Made by a program: the position numbers and the translations under genes. Below the pieces are notes generated by a model. It worked only from the letters and a program-made list of their open reading frames with translations, had not been told where the DNA came from and made no database searches. A stretch of 64,000 nt of DNA from Paenibacillus psychroresistens (lineage in GTDB: Bacteria; Bacillota; Bacilli; Paenibacillales; NBRC-103111): NCBI RefSeq assembly GCF_009728935.1, contig NZ_CP034235.1, positions 6,523,501 to 6,587,500 on the forward strand, written 5' to 3'. This document shows positions 36,759 through 48,600 of the stretch, in pieces (the first letter of the stretch is position 1; every line of letters starts with the position of its first letter).

Positions 36759-37724
36759 TTAAGTTCTCATCGCCAATCCTGCTAAGAAGCTTAACATGAT
36801 CTGCACCGCTAATCGCGAGGTCATATTGCGAACATCAACAGTTGGATCTATACAAACAAAATCCAAACCTTGTACTTGCGGCAATGCACCCAGTCGATAC
36901 ATAGCATCCAGCACGTCCCATGGCTCCATGCCGCCTGCGCCTATTGCCGGACAGCCTGGTGCGTACGCTTGGTCAATTACATCCATGTCGAAGCTCACAT
37001 ACAACACATCGGTGCCGTCACCTGCGAGCTCGATCGCTTTATCGAGCACAGCGTTAATGCCCATGGTGCGTACATCTCGCGAGGTATAAACATGTACACC
37101 TTTGTTCTTCACATAGTCGTGATAAGGCTTCGAATTCATGAAACCCCGTATGCCAATTTGCACAATATTACGCCCTTCGACAATATTGGATTCGATAATG
37201 CTGCGGAATGGAGTCCCGTTCGTAACTCCGCCATCATCGAAATTGCGAACATCATGGTGGGCGTCAAAATGGATAATACCCACCTTCCTCCCAGGGTGCC
37301 GCTCAACAAATGCTTTCAGTGAAGGGAAGGTTATGGAATGATCGCCGCCAAAGATGAGCGGAATGAGATTAGGCTGCGCTTTATACAGTGCACGCAAACT
37401 CTCCTCAATACGACGATGGCATTCTGAGATATCTGTCACATGCATTTGGATATCACCGAGATCGCGCACCTTCAAATGCTGCAGATCAACCTCATATTCC
37501 AATGAATATGTAGTAAAAGATTTAAATGCCGCACGAACTGCAGCCGGTGTTGTCGAGGCGCCTGAATGAGAAATTGAGGGCTTGGACAAAGGAATACCGA
37601 TGACTCCTGCGAGTAATTGTTCATATCCGTCCCATTGGGAAATCCATTGTGCGACCTTGGTTTCCATATGATCACGAAATATAGCTTGATCTGGTGATTT
37701 CAGAAAAGGGATCTCATGACTCAT
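36759..37724 (-). CDS. hutG: Formimidoylglutamase (ureohydrolase), histidine degradation
   Basis: A 321-residue Mn-dependent ureohydrolase that converts N-formimino-L-glutamate to glutamate and formamide. Metal motifs visible: GGDHSIT, FDAHHDVR and SFDMDVIDQ. Sequence alone would also fit agmatinase; the position as last gene of hutHUIG decides. Its ATG overlaps the hutI stop by 4 bp (ATGA) with GGAGG ~10 nt upstream. No clear terminator was found after it. Confidence 0.9.
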   Translation of the reverse strand: MSHEIPFLKSPDQAIFRDHMETKVAQWISQWDGYEQLLAGVIGIPLSKPSISHSGASTTPAAVRAAFKSFTTYSLEYEVDLQHLKVRDLGDIQMHVTDISECHRRIEESLRALYKAQPNLIPLIFGGDHSITFPSLKAFVERHPGRKVGIIHFDAHHDVRNFDDGGVTNGTPFRSIIESNIVEGRNIVQIGIRGFMNSKPYHDYVKNKGVHVYTSRDVRTMGINAVLDKAIELAGDGTDVLYVSFDMDVIDQAYAPGCPAIGAGGMEPWDVLDAMYRLGALPQVQGLDFVCIDPTVDVRNMTSRLAVQIMLSFLAGLAMRT

Positions 37725-39028
37725 AGCACTGTTTCCTCCTTTTTCCTTTCTAATGCCGTAATTTGGCCGTTCCAGACGACTACCTGCCCGTCTTTAATCA
37801 CACCAAACGTATGATTAATGCCAAAATGATATGGCAGATAAGCAAGGTTCGGCGCATTGAAAATCGTCAAATCTGCCCGTTTCCCAACTTCGATAGAACC
37901 AATATCAGAACCGCGGCCAAGTGCGTTTGCCGCGTTGATCGTGCATGCGGTCAAGATCTCCTCTGGCGTCATTTTCAATTTCAGGGACGCCAGCATAATG
38001 ATGAGCTGTATCGACTCGGTCGGACAAGATCCTGGATTGTAATCCGTAGATAACGCCACTGGCAAATTAAACTTATCAATCATGTCTCGCGCCCTCGCGT
38101 GCTTGCATAGTCCGAGATAAAACGAAGTGCCTGGCAAAAGCACCGGAATCACGCCGCCTTCTGCCAATTTAGCTAAGCCTTCATCCGTAGCAGCTAACAA
38201 ATGCTCTGCCGAGATCGCACCTACTTCTCCTGCTAGTTCAGCACCATGAAGAGAAACAATTTCGTCCGCATGAATTTTTGGAATTAGTCCAAGACGCTTG
38301 CCCTCCAGTAATATTCGGCGCGACTGTTCAACCGAAAAAACACCCTCTTCGCAGAAAACATCGCAAAATTCAGCAAGCCCTTCGCTAGCTACTTTAGGAA
38401 GCATTTTATCGATGACCAGATCTACATACTCTTCTGTGCGCCCTTTGTATTCCATTGGTACAGCGTGTGCCCCCATAAATGTCGAGACGATGTCGATTGA
38501 ATTAGTCTGATTGAGACGTTTCACCACATGCAATTGCTTCAGCTCATCCTCCAATGTAAGTCCGTAGCCGCTTTTTGCTTCTACAGTAGTAACTCCATTA
38601 AGCAGCATTTCTTTAAGGCTCTTAGATGCCTTGTCATAAAGCTCCTGCTCACTGGCAGCACGGGTGGATTTCACACTGTTCAGAATGCCGCCACCCTGAT
38701 CTAAGATATCCAAATAAGGCACGCCCGAACGCTTCAGAACTAACTCATGCTCACGTGAACCACCATGTACTAGATGCGTGTGCGGATCGACCAGACCTGG
38801 AGTGACCATACGTCCGCCAACATCGATTGTGCTCCGAATTTCAACACCTTCAAGAAGTTGGTAAACCTCATGTACAGGTCCGAAGAGAGCGATTCTCCCT
38901 TCACGAATCGCAATTACAGCGTCTATAATCGCGCTAATTTCCTGCATTTCTGCTCCATAACGAGGTGCATTCCCCGGTGGAGTAAAGAGACGACCGATAC
39001 CCTTCACAAGCAAATCAATCGGTTCCAT
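37721..39028 (-). CDS. hutI: Imidazolonepropionase
   Basis: A 435-residue cytoplasmic amidohydrolase, third step of histidine breakdown: imidazolone propionate to N-formimino-L-glutamate. The metal motif HTHLVHGG and the blocks SGYGLTLEDELK, KIHADEI and STDYNPGSCP are present. ATG at 39028 is chosen because GGGGG lies 9 nt upstream; ATG 39034 is only 3 nt away from it and the open frame to 39091 has no site. It lies ~49 bp after hutU and overlaps hutG. Confidence 0.93.
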   Translation of the reverse strand: MEPIDLLVKGIGRLFTPPGNAPRYGAEMQEISAIIDAVIAIREGRIALFGPVHEVYQLLEGVEIRSTIDVGGRMVTPGLVDPHTHLVHGGSREHELVLKRSGVPYLDILDQGGGILNSVKSTRAASEQELYDKASKSLKEMLLNGVTTVEAKSGYGLTLEDELKQLHVVKRLNQTNSIDIVSTFMGAHAVPMEYKGRTEEYVDLVIDKMLPKVASEGLAEFCDVFCEEGVFSVEQSRRILLEGKRLGLIPKIHADEIVSLHGAELAGEVGAISAEHLLAATDEGLAKLAEGGVIPVLLPGTSFYLGLCKHARARDMIDKFNLPVALSTDYNPGSCPTESIQLIIMLASLKLKMTPEEILTACTINAANALGRGSDIGSIEVGKRADLTIFNAPNLAYLPYHFGINHTFGVIKDGQVVVWNGQITALERKKEETVL

Positions 39029-39077
39029 GCGCATTTTCCCCCTTAGATAATTCCTATTAATTGCTAAACCTAATTTT

Positions 39078-40757
39078 CTAACAATGATCACGCATTGGGA
39101 TACAAATGCCGTGCTTTTCTGCCGTTTCTATCGCTTCGTCATAACCGGCATCCACGTGGCGGATGACTCCCATTCCCGGATCTGAAGTCAATACACAACG
39201 TAAGCGTTCTGCTGCTTCATCCGTTCCGTCTGCTACGATTACCATCCCTGCATGCAGGGAATAGCCCATGCCAACTCCTCCGCCATGATGGAAGGATACC
39301 CAAGATGCTCCCGCAGAGGTGTTGATCAGTGCGTTCAAAATCGCCCAGTCGCCAACCGCATCTGAGCCATCTTTCATTGCTTCCGTTTCACGGTTTGGAG
39401 ATGCCACGGATCCACAGTCCAAATGGTCGCGCCCTATAACAATCGGCGCTTTCAGCTCACCATTCTTTACCATTTCGTTTAATGCGAGGCCGAATTTTTC
39501 ACGTTCGCCATATCCGAGCCAGCAAATCCGTGCCGGAAGTCCTTGGAACGCTATACGTTCACCTGCCATCTTGATCCAGCGGTGCAGGTGCTCATTTTCC
39601 GGAAATAGCTTTATGATGAGTTCATCTGTTTTACGTATGTCTTCGGGATCCCCGGAGAGTGCGACCCAGCGGAATGGACCTTTACCTTCGCAGAAAAGCG
39701 GTCGGATATAGGCTGGTACGAAGCCAGGAAAATCGAATGCATTTGTTACACCTTGATCAAACGCCACTTGACGAATGTTATTACCATAGTCGAACACTAC
39801 TGAACCCATTTGCTGCAAATCCAGCATTGCTTGAACATGAATTGCCATGCTGGATTTAGAAAGCTCTATATATTGATTCGGATCTTTATCGCGTAGAGCA
39901 GAAGCTTCTTCTAGTGTGTATCCTGCAGGAATATAGCCAATTAACGGGTCATGGGCCGATGTCTGATCCGTTACAAAATCTGGCTTGATCCCGCGTCGAA
40001 CAAATTCCGGATAGATCTCCGCCGCATTGCCTAACAGGCCAATTGCTAGTGATTTGTCCTTTTCTCTCGCTTTATTAGCCATTTCCAGGGCTTCATCCAA
40101 TGTCTCTGCAAGAACATCACAATAGCGAGTTTGGATACGTCGCTCAATGCGAGTGCGGTCAACTTCGACAGCGATGACAACCCCATCATTCATGGTAACA
40201 GCCAACGGTTGTGCGCCGCCCATTCCTCCTAAGCCTGCAGTCAGGGTCAAAGTGCCCTTGAGTGTACCATTTGTGTGCTGACGAGCGGCTTCAGCAAAGG
40301 TTTCATAAGTTCCTTGTAAAATACCTTGTGTGCCAATGTAAATCCAGCTTCCTGCCGTCATTTGACCGTACATCATGAGACCTTTTTGCTCCAAATCACG
40401 GAAATGCTCCCAGTTCGCCCATTTTGGTACGAGCACCGAGTTCGAAAGCAGTACGCGTGGTGCTCGCTCGTGCGTTTTGAAGACTCCGACAGGCTTCCCT
40501 GATTGAATTAGCAAGGTTTCGTCATTCTCCAAACGTTGCAGTTCGCGCACAATTACGTCATAAGACGGCCAATTACGCGCAGCTTTGCCATTTCCGCCGT
40601 ACACGACAAGATCCTCTGGGCGCTCGGCAACCTCCGGATCGAGATTATTCATTAACATACGCATCGCAGCCTCCTGCACCCATCCTTTACAAGATAGTTC
40701 GATACCACGAGGAGCGCGGATTTCACGTTTTTTATTGGTTTCAATATTAGCAGTCAT
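39078..40757 (-). CDS. hutU: Urocanate hydratase
   Basis: A 559-residue NAD-dependent enzyme, second step of histidine breakdown: urocanate to imidazolone propionate. The N-terminus has GIELSCKGWVQEAAMRM..., the NAD-binding loop GLGGMGGAQP and the urocanase signature FQGLPARICWLGYGER with its catalytic Cys nearby. The length is standard. It lies 54 bp after hutH. Confidence 0.95.
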   Translation of the reverse strand: MTANIETNKKREIRAPRGIELSCKGWVQEAAMRMLMNNLDPEVAERPEDLVVYGGNGKAARNWPSYDVIVRELQRLENDETLLIQSGKPVGVFKTHERAPRVLLSNSVLVPKWANWEHFRDLEQKGLMMYGQMTAGSWIYIGTQGILQGTYETFAEAARQHTNGTLKGTLTLTAGLGGMGGAQPLAVTMNDGVVIAVEVDRTRIERRIQTRYCDVLAETLDEALEMANKAREKDKSLAIGLLGNAAEIYPEFVRRGIKPDFVTDQTSAHDPLIGYIPAGYTLEEASALRDKDPNQYIELSKSSMAIHVQAMLDLQQMGSVVFDYGNNIRQVAFDQGVTNAFDFPGFVPAYIRPLFCEGKGPFRWVALSGDPEDIRKTDELIIKLFPENEHLHRWIKMAGERIAFQGLPARICWLGYGEREKFGLALNEMVKNGELKAPIVIGRDHLDCGSVASPNRETEAMKDGSDAVGDWAILNALINTSAGASWVSFHHGGGVGMGYSLHAGMVIVADGTDEAAERLRCVLTSDPGMGVIRHVDAGYDEAIETAEKHGICIPMRDHC

Positions 40758-40811
40758 ACCTATTCCCTCCCAAAAGGTTATTTATATTATTCATTCATAA
40801 TGGAATTTAGA

Positions 40812-42425
40812 TTAGAAAAGTGAACCAGACACCGCTTCAACGGCTTTCAACCATTCACCCTCCAGCAGAGCATTAGCTACGTCTTCAATATTTCGTGAAG
40901 TAGACCGATCCTCCAAGACCGGTGGAACTAGCATACGCAGCTTGTCATACAATACGCGAGTTGCTGGAGCGAGACCTTCCACTCCGACAAAATCAGCTGC
41001 TTCAGCAGCGCATATCAGCTCGATTGCCAACACTTTCGACACATTATCGACTACTATCACTGCATGTCTAGCTCCTGTTGTACCCATAGATACATGGTCT
41101 TCTTGGTTCCCCGAGGATGGGATTGAGTCAACGCTTGCGGGATGAGCCAAAACTTTATTCTCCGATACGAGTGATGCACTGACATATTGTGTAATCATCA
41201 TACCGGAACTAATGCCTGGATTGTGGCTTAGGAAAGCAGGCAGCCCTCCTGACAGAGCTGGGTTCACCAGCCGCTCAGTACGGCGTTCAGAAATGTTCGC
41301 CAGCTCACTCATGCCAATTTTTAGAAAGTCCATGGCAAAGGCAATCGGCTGACCATGGAAATTGCCACCGGAGATAACAAGACCTTTATCGACGAATAAC
41401 AGCGGATTGTCAGTCGCCGAGTTGATTTCGATGGTTATCTTATCTTGTACATAAGAGAGAACTTGGCGTGTAGCTCCATGAACCTGTGGCAAGCAGCGCA
41501 GCGAATAGGCGTCTTGTACTCGAATCTCTCCCTGCCGAGTTGTCAACTTGCTGCCTTCTAGCAACGTACGCAGGTTTCCAGCCACACCGATTTGCTCCGG
41601 ATAAGGACGTATACGCTGGACTTCATCAGCAAAAGCATCAGGTATCCCGCGTAAACTCTCTACCGTTAGCGAAGCAATTACATCTGCGATTTTCGCAAGG
41701 CGCTCCGATTTAACAAACGCCAAAGTTCCGATTGAAGTCATAATTTGTGTCCCATTAATGAGCGCAAGTCCCTCTTTGGCTTGCAAGGCGATTTGGGTCA
41801 GACCTGCTATTGCTAGAGCTTCTGCGCCCGGCATTCGCTGTCCTTTGTAGAAGGCCTCTCCCTCTCCCATCAGCACAAGTGCCAAATGAGACAAGGGTGC
41901 TAAGTCTCCGCTTGCGCCAAGTGAACCTTGTTCCGGAACAACCGGGAGCACATCATGGTTGATGCAATCAATTAGGAGTTGTAAGGTTACTGGACGTATA
42001 CCGGAATGGCCTTTGGCGAGCGCGTTTGCTCGTAATAACATCAGTGCGCGAACAGTTGATTCAGGTAAGGGGGTGCCGACTGCGCAGGCATGGCTGCGGA
42101 TCAAATTGACCTGCAGCTGCGCTGCGTCTTCTGGCGAAATGCGCACATCACTGAATTTTCCAAACCCGGTTGTAACGCCATAAACAGCCCTTCCGGAGGT
42201 GACTAGCTCCTCCACCATATTGCGACATTCCAATACTCGCTTGAAAGCTTCCATAGAAAGTACTACAGGTCTATTGTTAAAAGCTACCTCAGCCACCAGT
42301 TCTGGCGTCAGCTGCTCTCCATCTATTACTACTGATGCTAATGCTTCAGTAGACATTTGTTCACCACTTAATAAGGCTGAAGCTGCCTCTTCATCACCTA
42401 TGCCTTGTTCTCTATTTGTGATCAT
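40812..42425 (-). CDS. hutH: Histidine ammonia-lyase
   Basis: A 537-residue enzyme, first step of histidine breakdown: histidine to urocanate and ammonia. The self-forming MIO cofactor triad Ala-Ser-Gly is in GSLGASGDLAPLSH, and VYGVTTGFGKFSD and NFHGQPIAFAMD are typical. ATG at 42425 with GGGG 9 nt upstream is chosen. The frame stays open to 42563 but that part is the mRNA leader containing the hairpin at 42458-42500. It carries ~25 extra N-terminal residues compared with most HutH. Confidence 0.94.
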   Translation of the reverse strand: MITNREQGIGDEEAASALLSGEQMSTEALASVVIDGEQLTPELVAEVAFNNRPVVLSMEAFKRVLECRNMVEELVTSGRAVYGVTTGFGKFSDVRISPEDAAQLQVNLIRSHACAVGTPLPESTVRALMLLRANALAKGHSGIRPVTLQLLIDCINHDVLPVVPEQGSLGASGDLAPLSHLALVLMGEGEAFYKGQRMPGAEALAIAGLTQIALQAKEGLALINGTQIMTSIGTLAFVKSERLAKIADVIASLTVESLRGIPDAFADEVQRIRPYPEQIGVAGNLRTLLEGSKLTTRQGEIRVQDAYSLRCLPQVHGATRQVLSYVQDKITIEINSATDNPLLFVDKGLVISGGNFHGQPIAFAMDFLKIGMSELANISERRTERLVNPALSGGLPAFLSHNPGISSGMMITQYVSASLVSENKVLAHPASVDSIPSSGNQEDHVSMGTTGARHAVIVVDNVSKVLAIELICAAEAADFVGVEGLAPATRVLYDKLRMLVPPVLEDRSTSRNIEDVANALLEGEWLKAVEAVSGSLF

Positions 42426-42457
42426 TTTTCTTGTCCCCTTTCGTGCTGTACCTAAAG

Positions 42458-42500
42458 AAAGGGACCGGGCGGAAGTTGTTAACTTCCACTCGGTCCCTTT
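42458..42500 (-). promoter_or_regulatory. Leader hairpin before hutH (possible attenuator)
   Basis: A two-tier stem: AAAGGGACCG/CGGTCCCTTT outside (10 bp perfect) and GGAAGTT/AACTTCC inside (7 bp), 3-nt loop. On the minus strand the outer stem runs into CTTTAGG, a short U-run, 33 bp before hutH. It could terminate the hut leader unless an antiterminator acts. HutP does this in Bacillus subtilis; no hutP is seen in the window. Confidence 0.55.
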
Positions 42501-42585
42501 AAAAAAGAGGGTTATATGCGATTGTCCGGTATCCTGCTTGCGCCTATCCTTCATCGCGACCACTCACTTTAGGTTAAATTATGCT

Positions 42586-42654
42586 GCCTTAAATCATTTT
42601 CACACACTATCTTGATAAGTGTCAAGTATGGCAAGCGCGGAAAATGATTAAGGC
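42586..42654 (-). promoter_or_regulatory. Candidate hut promoter inside a nested inverted repeat
   Basis: Arms GCCTTAAATCATTTTC (42586-42601) and GAAAATGATTAAGGC (42640-42654) are inverted copies differing by one base insertion. The inner palindrome CTTGA/TCAAG (42611-42626) contains a perfect -35 TTGACA on the minus strand (42625-42620). The best -10 is GAAAAT at 18 nt. The symmetry suggests a repressor or activator site over the promoter, or a terminator-like fold for the upstream gene. Confidence 0.5.
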
Positions 42655-42687
42655 CGTCAAAATTTTTACTCAATGAGCATTGTCCAA

Positions 42688-45600
42688 TTATTTGTTAAGC
42701 AAATTGTAGATCACTTGAGCTGCCTCAGCACGCGAAGTAATGCCTTGCGGATCAAATGTGCTTGATGTACGGCCTTTTATTAAGTTTAAAGCTACTGCCG
42801 TTTTTACATATTGTGAAGCCCAGGCAGATATTTTCGCATCATCTTTGAAAGAGGATTCTGTAGTACCTTGATCTGGATTTCCATTTACTACTGCATAAGC
42901 ACGCATCATGATGGTAACCATCTCTTCACGAGAAATTGGAGCATTTGGTTTGAATAAATTCCCGCTCACACCATTCACAATTCCAGCTTTAGTGGCAATG
43001 GAAACGGCATCTGCATACCAATCATTTGCCGATACATCTTTAAATGCATTCGCGCCTTTATCAGTGAGCTTTAATGCTCGGACAAGAAGTGAGACAAATT
43101 CAGCTCGTGTCACATCTTTTGCAGGTTCAAAGGTAGTTGCAGTAACACCATTAATAATCTGCTTAGCTGCTAATCCTTTGATCACATTGGATGCCCAATA
43201 GCTGCTAGCCACATCGTCAAAATTCTTGTTCAGCTCCAAAACCGCATACTTACTAAAGTGATTGATCTGTGCTACTATTTCTCCATTTACAAGCTCTCCG
43301 CCTACATATTCCAACTCCCCAGAATCGGAAATATAGAATACACCGGTTAAGTTCATATCACTAGAGCTATCTACTTTTAAACGAATGGTGATCGGCTCAT
43401 TAAACTTAGATAGATTTGCACTAGCTCCATTTTTAGAAGTAATGGAAAGGCTAAATTCGTAGATATCACCTGCTCGTTTAATGCTATCTTTTGGAGAGGT
43501 TTGACTCTTATCTAAAATATCTTGTGCTTGTGATTCGGACAACGGATTTAATTTTAATGAAATACTGCTGTCTTTCAGCTCATCTGCTGACAATAATCCG
43601 GTTAATTGTTTAATTAAATTAGTTGGAATATTTAGAGAAACATGGTCCATTTTCAATTCAAGCTTGCTATCGCCTAACAGTTCCACTGTATTAGACGGCA
43701 ATTTAATTTCCGAAGTATCCGCTGGCAGTGTAATCGTTGTGTTACCGTTTTGACTTACAGACAACATCGCAGTTGGAATAGAAACTGCTCCATCGATACC
43801 TTTATCGATTACCATTGGCTCCGGCGTTGGAGTTGCCGTTGGAATTGGTGTCGGTGTTACCGCTGGTGTCGGCGTAGACGTTGGCGGTGATGTTGGTGGT
43901 GGCGTTGTTGCCTGTGTAAAGGTCAAAGTTGTGACCAGTCCAGCCGGTGTTCCTGTGTTCTCATCAGCCGCTATTCGCACTAACAAGATATGAATCCCGC
44001 TTAAATCTAACGCATTGAAAATCGTCGCATCGTACATGACATAGTCTGCAGTATCGAGCTTATACTCCATCTTTGTCGTTAAGCCAGTTACGATATTCGT
44101 GACATCATTCAAGGTCACATTTGGAGCAGCTGGTGAATCTGGCGTTCCCGGTGTTGCTGTAAATGCCAAAGTTGTGATAAGCCCAGCTGGTGTTCCTGTG
44201 TTCTCATCAGCAGCTATACGCACTAACAAGGTATGAATTCCGCTTAAATCTAACGCATTGAAAATCGTCGCATCGTACTTGACATAATCTGCGCTATCCA
44301 GCTTATATTCCATTGCTGTTGTTAAGCCAGTTACGATATTCGTATCATCATTCACAGTCACATTTGGAGCAGCTGGCGTCCCCGGTGGTGCCGTAAATAT
44401 CAATGTTGTAACAAGTCCAGCCGGTGTTCCTGTGTTCTCATCAGCAGCTATGCGCACTAACAAGGTATGAATTCCGCTTAAGTCTAACGCATTGAAGATC
44501 GTCGGATTGTACATGACATAGTCTGCGCTATCCAGCTTATATTCCATCGCTGTCGTTAAGCCAGTTACGATATTCGTCTCATCGTTCACGGTCACATTTG
44601 GAGCAGCTGGCGTCCCCGGTGGTGCCGTAAATATCAATGTTGTAACAAGTCCAGCCGGTGTTCCTGTGTTCTCATCAGCAGCTATGCGCACTAACAAGGT
44701 ATGAATTCCGCTTAAGTCTAACGCATTGAAGATCGTCGGATTGTACATGACATAGTCTGCGCTATCCAGCTTATATTCCATCGCTGTCGTTAAGCCAGTT
44801 ACGATATTCGTCTCATCGTTCACGGTCACATTTGGAGCAGCTGGAGGTGTTCCAGTAGTAAACTTCCAAATTTCCGAGAGCTTATTGCCTCCGTATACAT
44901 CTTGTACGGATGTATACCATTCGTAGGTTGCCTTATCTGCAAGTCCATTCCAATCAGCAGATGAATTACTGCCGCTTATGACCCCTTCATTCTTCTGGAT
45001 CAACTGATCAGAATATACTCTTACCCCGATATAATCGGTGGCTACTTGCTTAGTCACTGGCTGAATATTTAAATTAATAGAAAATTCATCCTTACCTGGA
45101 TATTCATCTGTATCGTAGAAATTAAAGTCATCTAGATAAGGTGAGTAGGTCTTGATGTTGACTTTATCATTCTTCATATCGAATTGCAGCAAACGGATGT
45201 ATCCAAGACCGCCTTCTGGCGCTCCTTGATAATCTGCAAGCATTTGATATACGTTACGGTCAGGTACACCATCACCGTCATCATCGATCGCATCCTGATG
45301 CAGCAAGGCATTATGATAATGTCCGGACAATACGGCAAACACATTCTTGTTCGGTTTAACGACACGCTCAAATACTTTATCAGCCATCGGAGCACGATTG
45401 TTTGATACTAAAAGATACTCGTGGAAGTTCAAAATCGCTTTGCGATTAGGATACTTCGCCAGCACTTCATTAATCCAATCGATCTCTTTATCACCATAAC
45501 CCCAACCCATATAAACGATTATGAAATCATTTCCATTGGAAGAAATCAGATCATAATGTCCCCGGTTGTTATCGTATGATTCACCATAGGTCGGTTGATC

Positions 45601-48600
45601 CTTAAAACGATCTTCTCCGAAATGCTTATTGTAATAGCTGTAGTCGTTGTCCTGATGAAGAACGTCATGATTACCAGCCAAAACGCCGTAAGGAATTTTC
45701 GCATCCTCAAGCACTTTCATATCTTTATTAGCTTCATCCCACTCATATTGCTGATCGGCATCATCGACAATGTCGCCTGTATGAATGACATATTTAATTT
45801 TATTCTTTTCTTTATTGTCAGCGATCCATTTTACGATATCCTGAAAGATATATGGATAGCTCTCCGCATAATATTGCGTATCGGACATCCAGGCAAAAGA
45901 GAAGTCATAATTATCTGAGCTTCCGCCATCATCCTGAACTACAGCAATTTCATCCTGAACCATAACTTGGATCTTATTTCCATTCTCATAAACCCCAGCC
46001 TCAACATCAGCTGTTAGCTCAAAATCAACAGTGCCAGCTATCTTAGAATCTAGCACCTGCCAGCTCATCTTTGCTGAACTCCAGGCATAAAGCGAGACCT
46101 TGCGTCCCTCGAGTGATTTACCCTTCCAATTAATGTTCACTTTATCCGTTGCTTTGACAGATTCATCTATCGCAACCTCAAAGCGCTGATAAGGGAATTT
46201 TTCAACGGAATTATCAATCAGGTAGTCTCCATCAGGCTTGCTGATTTTCTGGTAATCCTCTTGAGTAAAGGCAGTTTCGCCACCTGGTATTTGCTGCTTT
46301 GGAGGCTCTGTAACAGCCGCGCCATGATAGCTGACAAAGTCATTTTGCACATTGGCATCGTACTTGAAGCCTCTGTAAAAGGAAACGTCCAGATCATCGT
46401 TTGTTGGATCTGCTACTTTAACAGTCAACCTAACGTTACCAGCAAGTACAGTTGCACCTTGCTCTGGCGAAACAAGCACCGGAGCGATCGGGTTCTCATC
46501 AGGCACTGCGAATTTAATGGTTGAAGTACCTTTGTTCCCGACTTTATCAGTTGCCGTAACCACTAGCACATGATTGCCAGCAGCTAATTTCGAGGAGGAA
46601 GTGGAAAACGGCATAGTAAGCGGCTTGGCATCCAATGTCGCTTCCACTTTATCTACTCCAGAGTATGCATCAGTTACAGCAGCATTAATTGTAAATGGAC
46701 CTCGGTACAATTGTCCTTCTTTTACTGAAGGCACAATGACTGGCGCTGTATTGTCAATTGTTACGTTTGCGGTAATCGTTTCGCTCTGTTCATTTGTTAG
46801 AGATACTTTATGAATCCCATCGCTAGCTGTTTTGGTATTCCAATCGTATGCCTTGGATGTCAGCTTGCTCGCGAGCAAATTGAAGCTGAATTCAATGACC
46901 GGAACTGCAGCACCGCTGTCACCCATTTTAATAATAGTAACTGCATTAGCATATTTAGGATCATAGATTTGGGTGCCGTCCGCCAATACGAGTCGGACAT
47001 TCTTTACTGTAAAATTATCTTTGTTCTCTTCTGGACTGTCATCAAAAGGCGACGCTTTTGTACCCGCCCTGATTGCAATAACATTATTGCCTTCTTTCAA
47101 GCGGTCAGCCTGAATGGGTACTGATAAGGTTGTATAGCTGTTAATCGGGTCTTGGAAGATTTGCATAATATCCTGGCCCATCGTAACACCGTTCTTGAAA
47201 TAATAGTTAACACCATTTGCATCGAAAGCAAAATAAGCTCCATTTTCAAGTGCAGTGAATGTGGATTGCGTCAGCTCACTATCATCAATAGATAACTTCA
47301 GCTTGGACGGATCAACATTTTCACCATTAGCTTTAATGATTTTATTATTTGATACAAAATCACCATTCTTTAGATTCAAACGAAGCTGTGAATGATCCGG
47401 GCCTCCAGTAATGTTAACCCTGACTGGCGTTGTGCTGGTCTCATTGGTCCCATCTGAAGCGACAAAATAATACTCCAAATATGTATTTCCAATAAGATCA
47501 GGAGAATAAAACATAAAATGGTACAAAGTATCTGCAAAGCTTTCGGTCAAGTATTCCTTCTTATAGTCTGCTTGCTTGTCCGTTTTATAGTAAAGCAGTA
47601 CTGTCTTAACCTGGTGATCGTCATTTGCATCGGCGGAGATTTCAAAGTCCCCCGATTGCGGTACTTCGGTCTTGCCTGTATTATCTGTAATTTCGGGTTT
47701 CATAGTATCTGCAATCAAATGCACTCGCTGTCCAGGTACTTGAACCGAATTGACTGTGCCTGGGGTAGCTGCTAGAAGACCTGCACTATATTTAATCATT
47801 TTCGAGCTGCCGTCAACCGGGAATTTGTAGAAAATCCCTTTGTTCGCTACGGTTTCAGCATCGGTAACATAGTAGGACGCAGAAATGTCAGTACCTGAAT
47901 TGGAAGCTACGACTAGACCGCGTGGTCCTGTATTGGCCATACCATCACTGAATATCCGTACAATATTCTGATTTTCAACTAGACTCGTACCATAAATGGC
48001 ATTGAAATCTGCAACTGTTTTACTTGCATTCTGGGTATTGATAATCCAGAATACTAGTGTTTTTCCAGACGGAATTACTAAATCGTTTGGAACGGAAGGC
48101 CATAGTACATCACCATCTGGTCCTAGATCTGTATAACGGTAACGAATAACATAATCTTTGAAATTAATCGCCTGATCGGTATTGTTATATACCTCCACAA
48201 ACTCATAACCATCTGCGCTTCCGACATTCGTTGAGTCAGGAACAACTTCTGTTACAAGCAGCTGCGGTACTTTTTGGGGATCAAATGCCGGAAGCTTAAC
48301 CATCACGGTATAGGTATCCGTCTTAACTGTAAGATCACCTTTGTTAGCCTGAATATAGTAATCAATAGTAGTTTCCGTCAAGGACTCCCTCGGAATAGCT
48401 GCATGATATCCAGTGCTTGCCGAATAATTCATCACAGCCCATTGGTATGCAGATTGGGAGGATACCTTGTAATATACAGTTGCATTAACCGTTTCGTTTG
48501 GTCCAACATTACTGATAGCTGCATCAATATTGATGTCATTCTCAGTATCTGCCTGCAATACCGGAGTATGTGTTATTACTGGCGGCTCCGCCAATGTCAC

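Noticed and set aside
42458..42500. Possible T-box riboswitch in the hutH leader (GGACCG...CGGTCC stem)
   Set aside because: No T-box core sequence of AGGGTGGNACCGCG type and too little leader for Stem I; kept only as a generic attenuator-like hairpin.
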